From Gammaproteobacteria bacterium (GTDB lineage Bacteria > Pseudomonadota > Gammaproteobacteria > Steroidobacterales > Steroidobacteraceae), in contig JAJFKF010000150.1 of assembly GCA_021773365.1 (NCBI GenBank), positions 1 to 64,000 of the forward strand: a stretch of DNA of 64,000 nucleotides. The letters are read 5' to 3'. The position numbers and the translations under genes are program-made. Below the pieces are notes generated by a model. The model had not been told where the DNA came from. It ran no database searches and saw nothing but the letters and a program-made list of their open reading frames with translations. Shown in pieces: positions 17,832-26,599 of the stretch; positions within the stretch are counted from its first letter, which is position 1; each line of letters opens with the position of its first letter.

Positions 17832-19451
17832 ATGGCTAAGAAGGCCGCAGCAGCCAAAAAGACTGAGAAGAAAAAGGTTGTTCCTCTAACAATTATCCTC
17901 CTAAAGGAGGAAGTGACCGAACATGACGCTCTTGATCCGCTTGCAGAGGGGGGCGTCAAAGCGCTGACAATTGAGCTTGACGATAAGAAGATAGGAACGT
18001 TGTCCATCAAGCAAACACCCGAACACCCACCAAGCTGGACGAAATTCTTTGCCGAAGCCGCAGACCTGAAGAAGCGCAATGTCCGCAGCGCTTCAGTATC
18101 TGCCGTTTTTCTTACACATGCATCTGGCCGACTGTTCGCGGTTTCTTTTGGGCACGGACGGCACCTGCTTAATCCCAACGGGATTGAGGAGCGCTTCGGT
18201 TTGCGAGTTACGCTCAACTCTGTCAACCCGGACGAGCTTCGGAGTGTCGATGTAACCACACTGGACGCAAATCCAATACACGGAAAGAGACAACCCTCCC
18301 AAGCCGCCCCACTCGGCGACTTCGGCCTCAATTTGGATCAGGATGTATTGCGTGGCGTCACAGGAAAGCCCATCGAGGAAAGCCTTGCGACACAGATGAC
18401 AGGAGCGGATTCGCTGTCCGTCCGTGTTCGCACCGATCTACGTGGCCTGCAAAAACTGCTATCCAAGTACCTGGCAAAAAGCAAGGAAGATAAATACAAA
18501 GAACGATTTTCGTGGATAGATCATATTGCCGAAGTGCGAGATGCGGCGTTAAAGCAGAAACTGTTCAACAAGCTCGTTGACGAGCTTGGAGCCGGACAGT
18601 CAAACGTATGGGCTGCAATTCCTGTTGTAATCGACTGGACTAGCTTTGACCACTTCCGGTTCGGGACGTTTCACTCCGAAATTGAGCACGACGACGTTAC
18701 TCTCGGGCGATTGCTAGACGCGCTCGGTGATGGGACACCCACGCTCGACTTACTCAAGCGCAAGCGCGTGTTCTGCATTTCGAAGGGCAGCGCGCAGCCG
18801 GTAATGGAATGGACGTTCCTGGACTGCTTAACAGCGGATATATCGCTCGATGGCGAAAGTTATCTATTGAATTCGCGCGTCTGGTACAAAGTAGATGCAG
18901 ATTTTGCGGCTAAAGTGAGAGCGGACATCGACGAGATACCGCAAGCGTCCCTCAAACTGGGAGATTGGGGCGATGAGACCGAGGCTGCTTATAACATTCG
19001 AATCGCGGCCAAGAGCGCCGGAAAGTTCCATCTAATGGACCGTGTCATGGTAATGCACCCCGGAATGGCCAGTCCGGTTGAGTTCTGCGACCTATTTTCA
19101 TCGTCAGGGGAAATGGTGCATGTTAAGCGTTACGGCCAATCCAGTGTACTCAGCCATCTGTTTGCTCAAGGTACCGTAGCCGCCGATGCCGCCTTGTCGG
19201 ATGCTGACTTCAGGAATGCCGTAAATCAAAAGCTTCCAGCAACCCACCGCTTCCAAGACCCAAAGGTTCGAATTGACCCAGAAGAGCATGAGGTTTGTTT
19301 CGCCATTGGCAGCTCACAACCCGGGCCTTTGAAGCTACCATTCTTTAGCCAAGTCACGCTCAGAAATGCATATAGGAGATTGCGATATGCGCTTGGCTAT
19401 CGAGTTTCACTAATGAAGGTTACTGTGAGTAAGCTCACTGATGTCAATTGA
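17832..19451 (+). CDS. TIGR04141/DUF6119-family sporadically distributed protein
   Basis: The protein has 539 residues from ATG 17832 (MAKKAAAAKKTEKKK), chosen because AGGGA precedes it. Family features are visible in order: a lysine-rich start, SAVFLTHASGRLFAVSFGHG, HLLNPNGIEERFGLRVTLNS, SQAAPLGDFGLNLDQDVLRG, ADSLSVRVRTDLRGLQKLLS, WIDHIAEVRD and, later, GESYLLNSRVWYKVDADF. The biochemical role is unknown; members are scattered across genomes and usually lie in defence or mobile regions. The gene is clearly more AT-rich than its neighbours, which points to separate acquisition. Confidence 0.8.
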   Translation: MAKKAAAAKKTEKKKVVPLTIILLKEEVTEHDALDPLAEGGVKALTIELDDKKIGTLSIKQTPEHPPSWTKFFAEAADLKKRNVRSASVSAVFLTHASGRLFAVSFGHGRHLLNPNGIEERFGLRVTLNSVNPDELRSVDVTTLDANPIHGKRQPSQAAPLGDFGLNLDQDVLRGVTGKPIEESLATQMTGADSLSVRVRTDLRGLQKLLSKYLAKSKEDKYKERFSWIDHIAEVRDAALKQKLFNKLVDELGAGQSNVWAAIPVVIDWTSFDHFRFGTFHSEIEHDDVTLGRLLDALGDGTPTLDLLKRKRVFCISKGSAQPVMEWTFLDCLTADISLDGESYLLNSRVWYKVDADFAAKVRADIDEIPQASLKLGDWGDETEAAYNIRIAAKSAGKFHLMDRVMVMHPGMASPVEFCDLFSSSGEMVHVKRYGQSSVLSHLFAQGTVAADAALSDADFRNAVNQKLPATHRFQDPKVRIDPEEHEVCFAIGSSQPGPLKLPFFSQVTLRNAYRRLRYALGYRVSLMKVTVSKLTDVN

Positions 19452-19509
19452 ACATGGATTCGTACCGCGATCGAATCTATCAGGCTCTTGAATTTTATCT
19501 GGGATATCC

Positions 19510-20724
19510 CTAACGAGCACCAGCGATCCTGGCCTCGGTTCGATCAAGATCCTGCGCCACAGCGAGCGCCCAATCCTTCCATTCCTTCAGCGCCGCTGTT
19601 TGTTCAACGGCAAGCGCCCGCGCCTGTGCATCGATGTGTCGCACGTAAGCCCGAATCTTTCGAGCTTCGAGCCATTGGGAAGCCTCGGCGAGCAATGCAT
19701 TCCGCCGCTTCTGCTCCTCCGCCACTTTCCGCTCCCGCTCAAGCCGGAGTCGCTCTGCCTCTGCCCTCCGGCGCTCGCTCTCTTCCCATTCACGGCGCCT
19801 TATCTCGGCTGCACGCGCCCTATGCCAGCACTGGACAACCTGCCTGTGAATGGCGATGAACACTCGGTTCAACATGGAATCGAGTTTTCCCCTCTCTGAG
19901 TCCTCGAAGGTCCGCGACTCATCGAGGGTGATCCGTAGCCGTCCGGTTGGAACCAAATAGTTCTGCGCCTCCATAGCACCGTCATATCGACGGCGCTGGC
20001 GTGTCTTTCGCTCAAGTTGCTCGGTAATGCGAAGCCGAATTTCTGCCTGATGCCCAACCAGCATCACTTCTCCGCTCGGACTGTCACACAAGTCGAATCC
20101 CCGCACCGTGGCCGCCGAGGCAATGGCATTGAGGATCGCCAATGCCCGTTCATAAGCGCCCAGGGACGCGGCGATCACCGTCCGGCCGCGGTCATTGCCA
20201 ACACGCTGGCCACGATCCTCTCGCGAGGCCCAGTACGACCCTTCCGAATTGCTTTGGATACCGCGCAGACGATCCGAGAGTTTTTCGTACCGCTCGTTGG
20301 CTTTCTTCGAGGCCAGGAGCTTCTTCGCTTCTGCCCGAATCCTGTCCCGGTGGGGGCGGACCACGGGATGCCAGCGCGAAGGCGCGGGCTCCACAACGAT
20401 CTGGTTGTCGGGCTGGTCCTCGAAGGCGATCCGCTGCGCCAGCCATGGAGCATCCTCGGGTTCCGCGAAACGCTCCTGCTTCGGCGGCGGATGGCTGAGG
20501 TAGGTCGTAAGATCCGCCTTCGCCGGTAGCGGCGGCTGGTATACCCGCTTCCCCACCGCCACCTTGGCCCAGTGGCCAGCGGAAGGCAGGGGAATCTTCA
20601 TGGCCTTGCAGATTTTCCGGATTCCGTTGTCCGAGAGACCGTACTTTTCACCGAGCTTGGTCAGCGGGGTCTGCCAAACCTCCGTATAAAGCTCCTCGCG
20701 CTTGAACTCGACTGGCACCTGCAA
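19510..20724 (-). CDS. Uncharacterised element-associated protein with HTH-like start and coiled coil
   Basis: The 404-residue protein begins FKREELYTEVWQTPLTKLGE followed by KYGLSDNGIRKICKAMKIPL and AGHWAKVAVGKR, which looks like a short HTH with a conserved GHWAK tail. The centre is mixed alpha/beta, and the last third (about 310-370) is a highly charged coiled coil rich in Arg and Glu (ESERRRAEAERLRLERERK). I recognise this N-terminal pattern from uncharacterised proteins in integrative elements but can name no function. It is convergent with the TIGR04141 gene, 58 bp apart. Confidence 0.7.
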   Translation of the reverse strand: MQVPVEFKREELYTEVWQTPLTKLGEKYGLSDNGIRKICKAMKIPLPSAGHWAKVAVGKRVYQPPLPAKADLTTYLSHPPPKQERFAEPEDAPWLAQRIAFEDQPDNQIVVEPAPSRWHPVVRPHRDRIRAEAKKLLASKKANERYEKLSDRLRGIQSNSEGSYWASREDRGQRVGNDRGRTVIAASLGAYERALAILNAIASAATVRGFDLCDSPSGEVMLVGHQAEIRLRITEQLERKTRQRRRYDGAMEAQNYLVPTGRLRITLDESRTFEDSERGKLDSMLNRVFIAIHRQVVQCWHRARAAEIRRREWEESERRRAEAERLRLERERKVAEEQKRRNALLAEASQWLEARKIRAYVRHIDAQARALAVEQTAALKEWKDWALAVAQDLDRTEARIAGAR

Positions 20725-21304
20725 ATCTCCCTCAATCGGATGCGTCGATTCTAAGGCGTCTCAGGAGGTCCCACGTTGTATCATGCGCGCGCAATCCGGA
20801 GTCGCACCGAGCAGCGCGCGACGGACATGGGGTACCGGTGGGGGTACGGGGAATTTTCGAATTGCCAAATTCCTTTTTGGTCAAACTCTTATCGGTATCC
20901 GTTGGATGCCGACCTCGGCACCAGAGGACCTTTTCATCGAGTTTCAGCGCGTAACACAAAATAACAATGGCTGCGCTTTTTATTCGGCTTTTATAGGCTT
21001 TCCCTGCACTGGCTGCATCACGTCATCTCGTGACAGCTTAAATCCGGACCGGGTAACTTCCTGGGTAACTCGTCGCGGACAGACCATTTTTCGGAAAAGT
21101 TACCCAGGCACGATAGAGAAGGATTTCAATGCCTCTCACCGATACTCCAATTCGCCTGGCAAGAGCCCGCGAATGGTTTGAACTGCAAGCACGCCCCCGT
21201 CAAATTCAGACCGCGCTCCCCGTCCATCTCATCCTCCGGAGTGGACAACCTTGCGCTGACCTGCCGACCGGTACTAATCTGCGTGGCGCTACCCGTTCAA
21301 TCCA
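20725..21304. other. Intergenic right shoulder of the island
   Basis: This is 580 bp without a supported gene. The first part is moderately AT-rich and encodes nothing recognisable in six frames. An inverted repeat built on CCTGGGTAACT lies at 21060-21108. The last 100 bases lead to the second fecI start and should hold its promoter, which I could not assign. A missing integrase gene would be expected in this position for an element edge. Confidence 0.5.
21060..21108. repeat. Inverted repeat CCTGGGTAACT ... AGTTACCCAGG
   Basis: Perfect 11-bp arms at 21060-21070 and 21098-21108 flank 27 bases. A further direct copy of GGGTAACTTC lies just left at 21051-21060. The arrangement resembles recombinase arm sites or an operator at the end of an element; no protein partner is known in the window. 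Confidence 0.55.
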
Positions 21305-21868
21305 ATGACAACCTGGCGAAAATCAAACCGATCTGCCGCGACTGCGCTGCCTGACATTGCACAGGATCCGGCGGCGTTCCTGACGGACCTGGACTGCCGT
21401 TATCGCCGGCCGCTGATCTCGTATTTCGACAAGCGCATCCGCGAAGCCTACGACGTCGAGGACCTGGTGCAGGAAGTCTTCACTCGTCTTGCACGTCGCG
21501 CGGCTTTCGACAGGATCGACTACCTGGAGGGTTATGTCTTCCAGACCGCAGCCAACGTCATGCGCGACCGGCTGCGGCGCCGGCTCGCGCGCCATGCAGC
21601 CGAGCATGACAGTGTCGAAGACTCCGTTCTGCCCGCCGACGATCTGTCTCCTGACCGCGTCCTGCAGGGCAGGCAGCTCCTGGCCCGGGCCATCGAGGCC
21701 TTGCAGGAGTTGCCGGCGCGTATGCGGCAGGTGTTCGTACTGCGCTGCTATGAAGGAATGAAACAGGAGGAGATTGCCACTCACCTGGGCCTGAGCGTCA
21801 GTGGCGTGCGCTTTCACCTGAAGGAGGCCAAGGCACGGCTGATCCGGGTACTGGAGCAGGACGCATGA
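21305..21868 (+). CDS. FecI-like ECF sigma factor
   Basis: The 187-residue protein has region 2 (DCRYRRPLISYFDKRIREAY, VEDLVQEVFTRLARR, YLEGYVFQTAANVMRDRLRR) and region 4 (LQELPARMRQVFVLRCYEGM, QEEIATHLGLSVSGVRFHLK). It overlaps the following fecR by four bases (ATGA). It heads a one-strand run of genes continuing to the M28 peptidase and probably activates the receptor gene in response to its ligand. Confidence 0.93.
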   Translation: MTTWRKSNRSAATALPDIAQDPAAFLTDLDCRYRRPLISYFDKRIREAYDVEDLVQEVFTRLARRAAFDRIDYLEGYVFQTAANVMRDRLRRRLARHAAEHDSVEDSVLPADDLSPDRVLQGRQLLARAIEALQELPARMRQVFVLRCYEGMKQEEIATHLGLSVSGVRFHLKEAKARLIRVLEQDA

Positions 21869-22947
21869 AGGACGGGCACGAACTGAACTTTGCAACCGCC
21901 GGGGACGATCTCAACGCCGTTGCCGCCGCCTGGCACGAGCGCATGGACGATCCTCAGACCGAACCGGAGGTGTGGGCGGAGTTTGAAACCTGGCTGGCCG
22001 CGGACCCGCGCCATCAGGCCGCCTACGAGGCCATCGACCGGATGTGGTCGCAGATGAAGGGGGCCAGCGTCGACCCGCGTGTCCTGGAGCTTCGACGTGA
22101 AGCATTGTCGGCTGCAGCACCGGCGTCGGCCGGACCTGGCGGGTGGAGGCGTGCGATCGCAGCGACAGTGGTCATGGGTATCATTGCCGGAACGGCGTTC
22201 CTGGCCATACCCGCCCTACGGGACCTCGCTCCCGATCCGGGAGATCCGGTGTCCCGCCAGGACGAGGATGGGGCATTCAGGACCGCCGTCGGCGAGCGCT
22301 CGACTGTGGCGCTGCCGGACGGCTCCTCGGTGGTGCTCAACACCGACAGCCGCATCGATGTGGCCTTCACGCCCGGGCAGCGTCGCGTACGTCTGGCGCG
22401 TGGTCAGGCCTGGTTTCAGATAGAGAAAGATCCCGCGCGCCCTTTCGTCGTTGAAGCCGCAGGGCAACGCATCACCGCGCTCGGCACTGCCTTTGACGTG
22501 CGGCTCGGCGAGCAGCTGCAATCCGTGCGGGTCACCCTGGCGGAAGGACGGGTCACTGTGGAGTCGGTGACCTCGCCGCTGGCGCAGCTGGCCACGTCCC
22601 GCAGCGCGCCGACGGAGCTTGCCCCCGGTGAAACCTATATTGTTTCGCCGTCCGCGCCGGCCGTTAAACACCGCGCCGATCTGGCGAAGATCGGCAGCTG
22701 GCGCGAGGGTCAGATCGTGTTCGATGACGACACGCTGGACAGCGCCATCGCGGAGATCAACCGCTACTCGACCGCGCAGATCATCCTGGCCGATCCCGCT
22801 CTGGCGGCGTTGCGGGTCAGCGGCGTATTCAAAGCCGGTCACAGCCAAAGCTTCGTGGAAACTGTCACCGGTCACTACCCCATCAGGGTGGCCGAACACA
22901 CCGACCGGCGCATCGTGTTCGTCGGCAAGGAGACTCCGGGCGCGTAG
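21865..22947 (+). CDS. FecR-family sigma regulator
   Basis: The 360-residue protein has a DUF4880-like N-terminus (AAAWHERMDDPQTEPEVWAE, WLAADPRHQAAYEAIDRMW), a transmembrane helix (IAATVVMGIIAGTAFLAIPA), a FecR core (ALPDGSSVVLNTDSRIDVAF, WFQIEKDPARPFVVEAAGQR, ALGTAFDVRLG) and a C-terminal receptor-contact region (SWREGQIVFDDDTLDSAIAE, INRYSTAQIILADPALAAL). It is translationally coupled to fecI and lies 128 bp before the receptor start. It is expected to hold FecI inactive or relay the STN signal. Confidence 0.92.
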   Translation: MKDGHELNFATAGDDLNAVAAAWHERMDDPQTEPEVWAEFETWLAADPRHQAAYEAIDRMWSQMKGASVDPRVLELRREALSAAAPASAGPGGWRRAIAATVVMGIIAGTAFLAIPALRDLAPDPGDPVSRQDEDGAFRTAVGERSTVALPDGSSVVLNTDSRIDVAFTPGQRRVRLARGQAWFQIEKDPARPFVVEAAGQRITALGTAFDVRLGEQLQSVRVTLAEGRVTVESVTSPLAQLATSRSAPTELAPGETYIVSPSAPAVKHRADLAKIGSWREGQIVFDDDTLDSAIAEINRYSTAQIILADPALAALRVSGVFKAGHSQSFVETVTGHYPIRVAEHTDRRIVFVGKETPGA

Positions 22948-23075
22948 GGCGGGCCTGGCGCGACGCCGGTTTACTGTCACTTTCCCAATCCCCTGCGTCT
23001 TACCGGATGAGGGCAGGCGCGTTCGAATCGCCGCCCATCGCACGTGTACGGCGAAATCATTCGAGGGGGACAGCC

Positions 23076-26000
23076 ATGTATACCCGATCCGCAGCGACAG
23101 CCTCCCTGGCCGCGCTTGCAGCGTCACTCGTTCTGACCCTGGGCAGCCTACCGGCAGAGGCAGCCGAACCGGCCCCGCGAACCTTCAGGATCGAGGCCCA
23201 GGACCTCGGCAGCGCCCTGAAGGCTTTCGCCTTCCAGAGCCAGCGGGAGATATTCTTCGCCCCTGAGCTGATCCGCGGCAAACAAACGCACGGCGTCAAG
23301 GGCAATCACGACGACCTCGCCGCCCTGAACGCCATCCTCGCTGATACCGGCCTGACCTATACCATCACCGAATCCAACGCCATTCTCGTGCGCGATGCTG
23401 CCGACCGGAAAACGACTGCGACCATTCTGCAGGAGATCGGGCAGGGCGACCGCAAGGCGCAGGAGGGAACCGGGGGATATCGGGCGATCCATCTGACGAT
23501 GCAGGACCCGGGCGCCGCCGGGGAAGCGGTTGCGGCTGACAGCCAGCAAAATCCCGGCGACCATGCAGAGATCACCGTGACCGGCTCGCGTATCGCCCGC
23601 AGGTTGGGTGACGGATTACTGCCGACGACCACGATCGACCAGAAGTTCGTCGACGAGCGAGGCTACTTCAATATCGGCGAGGCCATCGACGACCTGCCGA
23701 TGTTCTCCCAGTCGAGCAACAGCGATACCGATTTCAACCAGAATCGGGCGGACGTCGGCTTCACCTTCGTCGATCTGTTCGGACTGGGCACACAGCGGAC
23801 CCTGACGCTGGTCAACGGCAGGCGTGTTCCGTCCTCCGCGTCGCCGATCGGCGGCAGGACGGCCGGCGCGCCGGGCCTGCAAGTGGATCTGAATGCGATT
23901 CCCAGCGCGCTGGTACAGCGGATAGAGACGGTCACGATCGGCGGTGCGCCGATCTACGGCGCCGATGCGGTCGCCGGAACGGTCAACGTCATTCTCCGCG
24001 ACGACTTCGAAGGCCTGGACTTCGACGCGCAGTACGGCATGACGGACGAGAGCGACGTGAAGCACTATAGGTTGCGCGGCCTCTACGGTACGAGCTTCAT
24101 GAATCAGCGCGGCAATATCACCTTTGCCGCCGAGTACTCCAATCGCGAAGGTCTGCGGCAGACCGATCGTCCCGGCGCCAACGATATACACACCAGCCCG
24201 TTGATGGGCGCTCCCGGCGGGCCGGTGCAGACGTACCAGCGCAACACGGGTTTCCCGGGGCTGTCCGCGTTCGGCGTGCCGACCAGTTCTCTCACTGCCA
24301 TTGCAGGCGTCACCGCCGGCGGCCCGCTGGGATTCGCGGTGAACGGCGCGGGCCAGCCACTGGCCTTCAACGCGGCCGGCGACCTTGTGCCTATACCGTT
24401 GGGCGATCCCAACGGCACCACTGTTCTCACTCAGGATCAGCCCGATTTCCCCGGGCTGTACCGGTTGCGTGATCATGTCGCGCTGCTGAACGAGTCTGAA
24501 AGGCTCACTCTTTCCACCATCGGCCATCTGGATCTCACCGCCGCGGTGCGCGCCACGTTCCGGGTGAATTACTCCGATCTGCAGGCCCGCCAGCCCATCG
24601 GCGAGCCGGTGTTCCGCTTCGCCGATCTGCCGACCTCGGTCAACAATCCCTTCCTGTCGGCGGCTTCGCGCGCGACTTTGCTCGGCGCGGACACGGCGGG
24701 CGTGCCGGCCGCGTTCATCGCCGATCCGGGCGGGACCTTTTTTCTCGGCAAGACGCTCGATGAAATCTCGGAGCAGGGCGGCATGGCCGACTCGCGCAAC
24801 TGGTCGGCTGTCCTCGGACTGGACGGGGACGTCAACATCGCCGGTCGCCCATTGAGGTGGGATCTCAATTACAGTCGCGGCACGGTTGACACGGAAAACA
24901 GCGTGATCGGCATCTTCGCCGCCGGTTTCAATCAGGCTGCCGATGCGGTCATGGTCAACAGTAGCGGCGCCATCATTACCGACAGCGCGCTATACGCGCC
25001 GCCCGGCAGCTTCAGCTTCGATGCCGCCGCCAGCGGTTTCGTCAATACAGGCGCCGGACAGCGCATCTGGTGCCGCGGCCGCGTGACCAACGCCGCATCG
25101 GCCTGCCTGCCGTTCAATATCTTCGGCGCCGGCAATCCCGCCGCGGTCCTGGATTCGGTCTCCGGCAGATCGATCCTGAGGACCACGATTGATCAGCAAT
25201 ACGCTCAAGCCAACCTGACCGGCGAACTGGTCACTTTGCCGGCCGGCGCACTCAGCTTCGGGATCGGCGCCGAGTGGCGCGAAGAGAAGAGCGCCTTCGC
25301 AGCGGACGCCGACACCGCTGCGGGTCGCTTCTCCCAAGTGACCGCGACGCCCCCGGTGAAAGGCGAGTTCACATCGAAGGAATACTACGCCGAGACAATC
25401 GTTCCCGTGCTCACCGGCGACATGATGCAGCGGACGATGAATGTGCGGCTGTTCGATTCGCTGCAGTTCGAAGGCGCCTACCGGATCATCGACAACAGCC
25501 AGGCCGGGACCGATGACGTCTGGACGTTAGGTGGGCGGTTGCGCTTCAACGACAGCCTCATGCTTCGCGGCAACAGGACCCGCTCGGTGCGCGCGCCTTC
25601 GGTGACGGAGTTCTTCTCCGGCATGACGCCACAGTTCCTGGGGTTTCCCGATCCGTGCCAGAGCGGAATCATCGACACTGGACCGAACCCCGCAATGCGG
25701 CGCGCCAACTGCATCGCCGATGTCATCGCCCGCGGTCTCGCGGCCAACCAGGCCGGCGCGGAAGCCTTTCTGGCGGGCTATGTCGGGGAGATCTTGGGTA
25801 TCAACGGTTCCATCGGCGGCAACCCGGATCTTGACAACGAGACAGCCGACGCCTGGACGCTGGGTTTGATGCTGACGCCGGATTTTCTGCCGGACTTCGC
25901 CGCCAGCTTCGACTGGAACAGAATTCGCATCGAGGGCGCGATAACCAGTCGCAGCGGCAGCCAGGTAATAGCGGATTGTTACGATAACTCCGCATTCCCG

Positions 26001-26570
26001 GGTGCGGCGGTATGCAGTCAGTTCACCCGCAATCCGGCTAATTTCTTCATCAACTCCTTTCGTGGCGGATTCGTCAATGTCGGCTTCATCGACTTCGAGG
26101 CCTTGACCTCGAACCTGCAGTACTCGTTCGCGCTTGGCTCCGCTGGTAATCTCGGCCGGATAGCCCTGTCCAACATGTTCATTTATCTCGACCGGTACGA
26201 TATCTCGGTGAACGGCGTTGCGGTGTCGGATTCCGTCGATCTGATCGGTCGCGAGAAATTCCGCGACCAGCTCGCCCTGTCCTACAGCCGGGGACCGTTC
26301 ACCGCGATCTGGGCGGCGAACTACACCCAGGGCGCTTACGTCAGTGAAAGCGATCGGGACGGAACGACGGACTTTTTCGAATTCGATCATACCCGGGATC
26401 TGACCACGCACAATCTGTCCGTGCTTTACGATTTGAACTCCGACATCAGTCTTCGGCTCATCGTCAATAACATATTCGAGGGCGATCAAGTCGTTCAGTT
26501 GCGGCAGTTCTCCAACATCGACTCACGCCAGGGCAGGAGTTTCTTTGCCGGGTTGAGCGCGCGTTTCTAG
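23076..26570 (+). CDS. TonB-dependent receptor with STN domain
   Basis: The start is ATG 23076 (GAGGGGG eight bases before), giving 1164 residues. A signal peptide ends at about residue 30 (AEA-AEP). The STN domain lies at about 36-106 (FRIEAQDLGSALKAFAFQSQ). A TonB-box-like segment EITVTGSRIARR precedes the plug (DERGYFNIGEAIDDLPMFSQ, TLTLVNGRRVPSS, AVAGTVNVILRDDF). The barrel ends GRSFFAGLSARF with the usual terminal Phe. The downstream genes encode exported esterases and peptidases, so the imported ligand may be a peptide- or lactone-containing compound. Confidence 0.94.
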   Translation: MYTRSAATASLAALAASLVLTLGSLPAEAAEPAPRTFRIEAQDLGSALKAFAFQSQREIFFAPELIRGKQTHGVKGNHDDLAALNAILADTGLTYTITESNAILVRDAADRKTTATILQEIGQGDRKAQEGTGGYRAIHLTMQDPGAAGEAVAADSQQNPGDHAEITVTGSRIARRLGDGLLPTTTIDQKFVDERGYFNIGEAIDDLPMFSQSSNSDTDFNQNRADVGFTFVDLFGLGTQRTLTLVNGRRVPSSASPIGGRTAGAPGLQVDLNAIPSALVQRIETVTIGGAPIYGADAVAGTVNVILRDDFEGLDFDAQYGMTDESDVKHYRLRGLYGTSFMNQRGNITFAAEYSNREGLRQTDRPGANDIHTSPLMGAPGGPVQTYQRNTGFPGLSAFGVPTSSLTAIAGVTAGGPLGFAVNGAGQPLAFNAAGDLVPIPLGDPNGTTVLTQDQPDFPGLYRLRDHVALLNESERLTLSTIGHLDLTAAVRATFRVNYSDLQARQPIGEPVFRFADLPTSVNNPFLSAASRATLLGADTAGVPAAFIADPGGTFFLGKTLDEISEQGGMADSRNWSAVLGLDGDVNIAGRPLRWDLNYSRGTVDTENSVIGIFAAGFNQAADAVMVNSSGAIITDSALYAPPGSFSFDAAASGFVNTGAGQRIWCRGRVTNAASACLPFNIFGAGNPAAVLDSVSGRSILRTTIDQQYAQANLTGELVTLPAGALSFGIGAEWREEKSAFAADADTAAGRFSQVTATPPVKGEFTSKEYYAETIVPVLTGDMMQRTMNVRLFDSLQFEGAYRIIDNSQAGTDDVWTLGGRLRFNDSLMLRGNRTRSVRAPSVTEFFSGMTPQFLGFPDPCQSGIIDTGPNPAMRRANCIADVIARGLAANQAGAEAFLAGYVGEILGINGSIGGNPDLDNETADAWTLGLMLTPDFLPDFAASFDWNRIRIEGAITSRSGSQVIADCYDNSAFPGAAVCSQFTRNPANFFINSFRGGFVNVGFIDFEALTSNLQYSFALGSAGNLGRIALSNMFIYLDRYDISVNGVAVSDSVDLIGREKFRDQLALSYSRGPFTAIWAANYTQGAYVSESDRDGTTDFFEFDHTRDLTTHNLSVLYDLNSDISLRLIVNNIFEGDQVVQLRQFSNIDSRQGRSFFAGLSARF

Positions 26571-26599
26571 GTCACATGGCAGCCGGCAGGATTGACGTC

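Larger units (their letters stand above)
9790..21180. mobile_element. Putative genomic island / decayed integrative element carrying defence genes
   Basis: Between two fecIR loci lies a block of genes typical of integrative elements: FlhD/FlhC-like regulators, CsrA, XRE, AlpA-type excision/transcription regulators and sporadically distributed defence-type genes. Strand use is mixed and several stretches are more AT-rich than the surroundings, especially 17.8-19.5 kb. No integrase, relaxase, type IV secretion or replication gene was found, and no clear direct-repeat attachment sites. The boundaries are approximate: the left is set by the outward promoter-like element and the right by the start of the second fecI. 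Confidence 0.5.
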
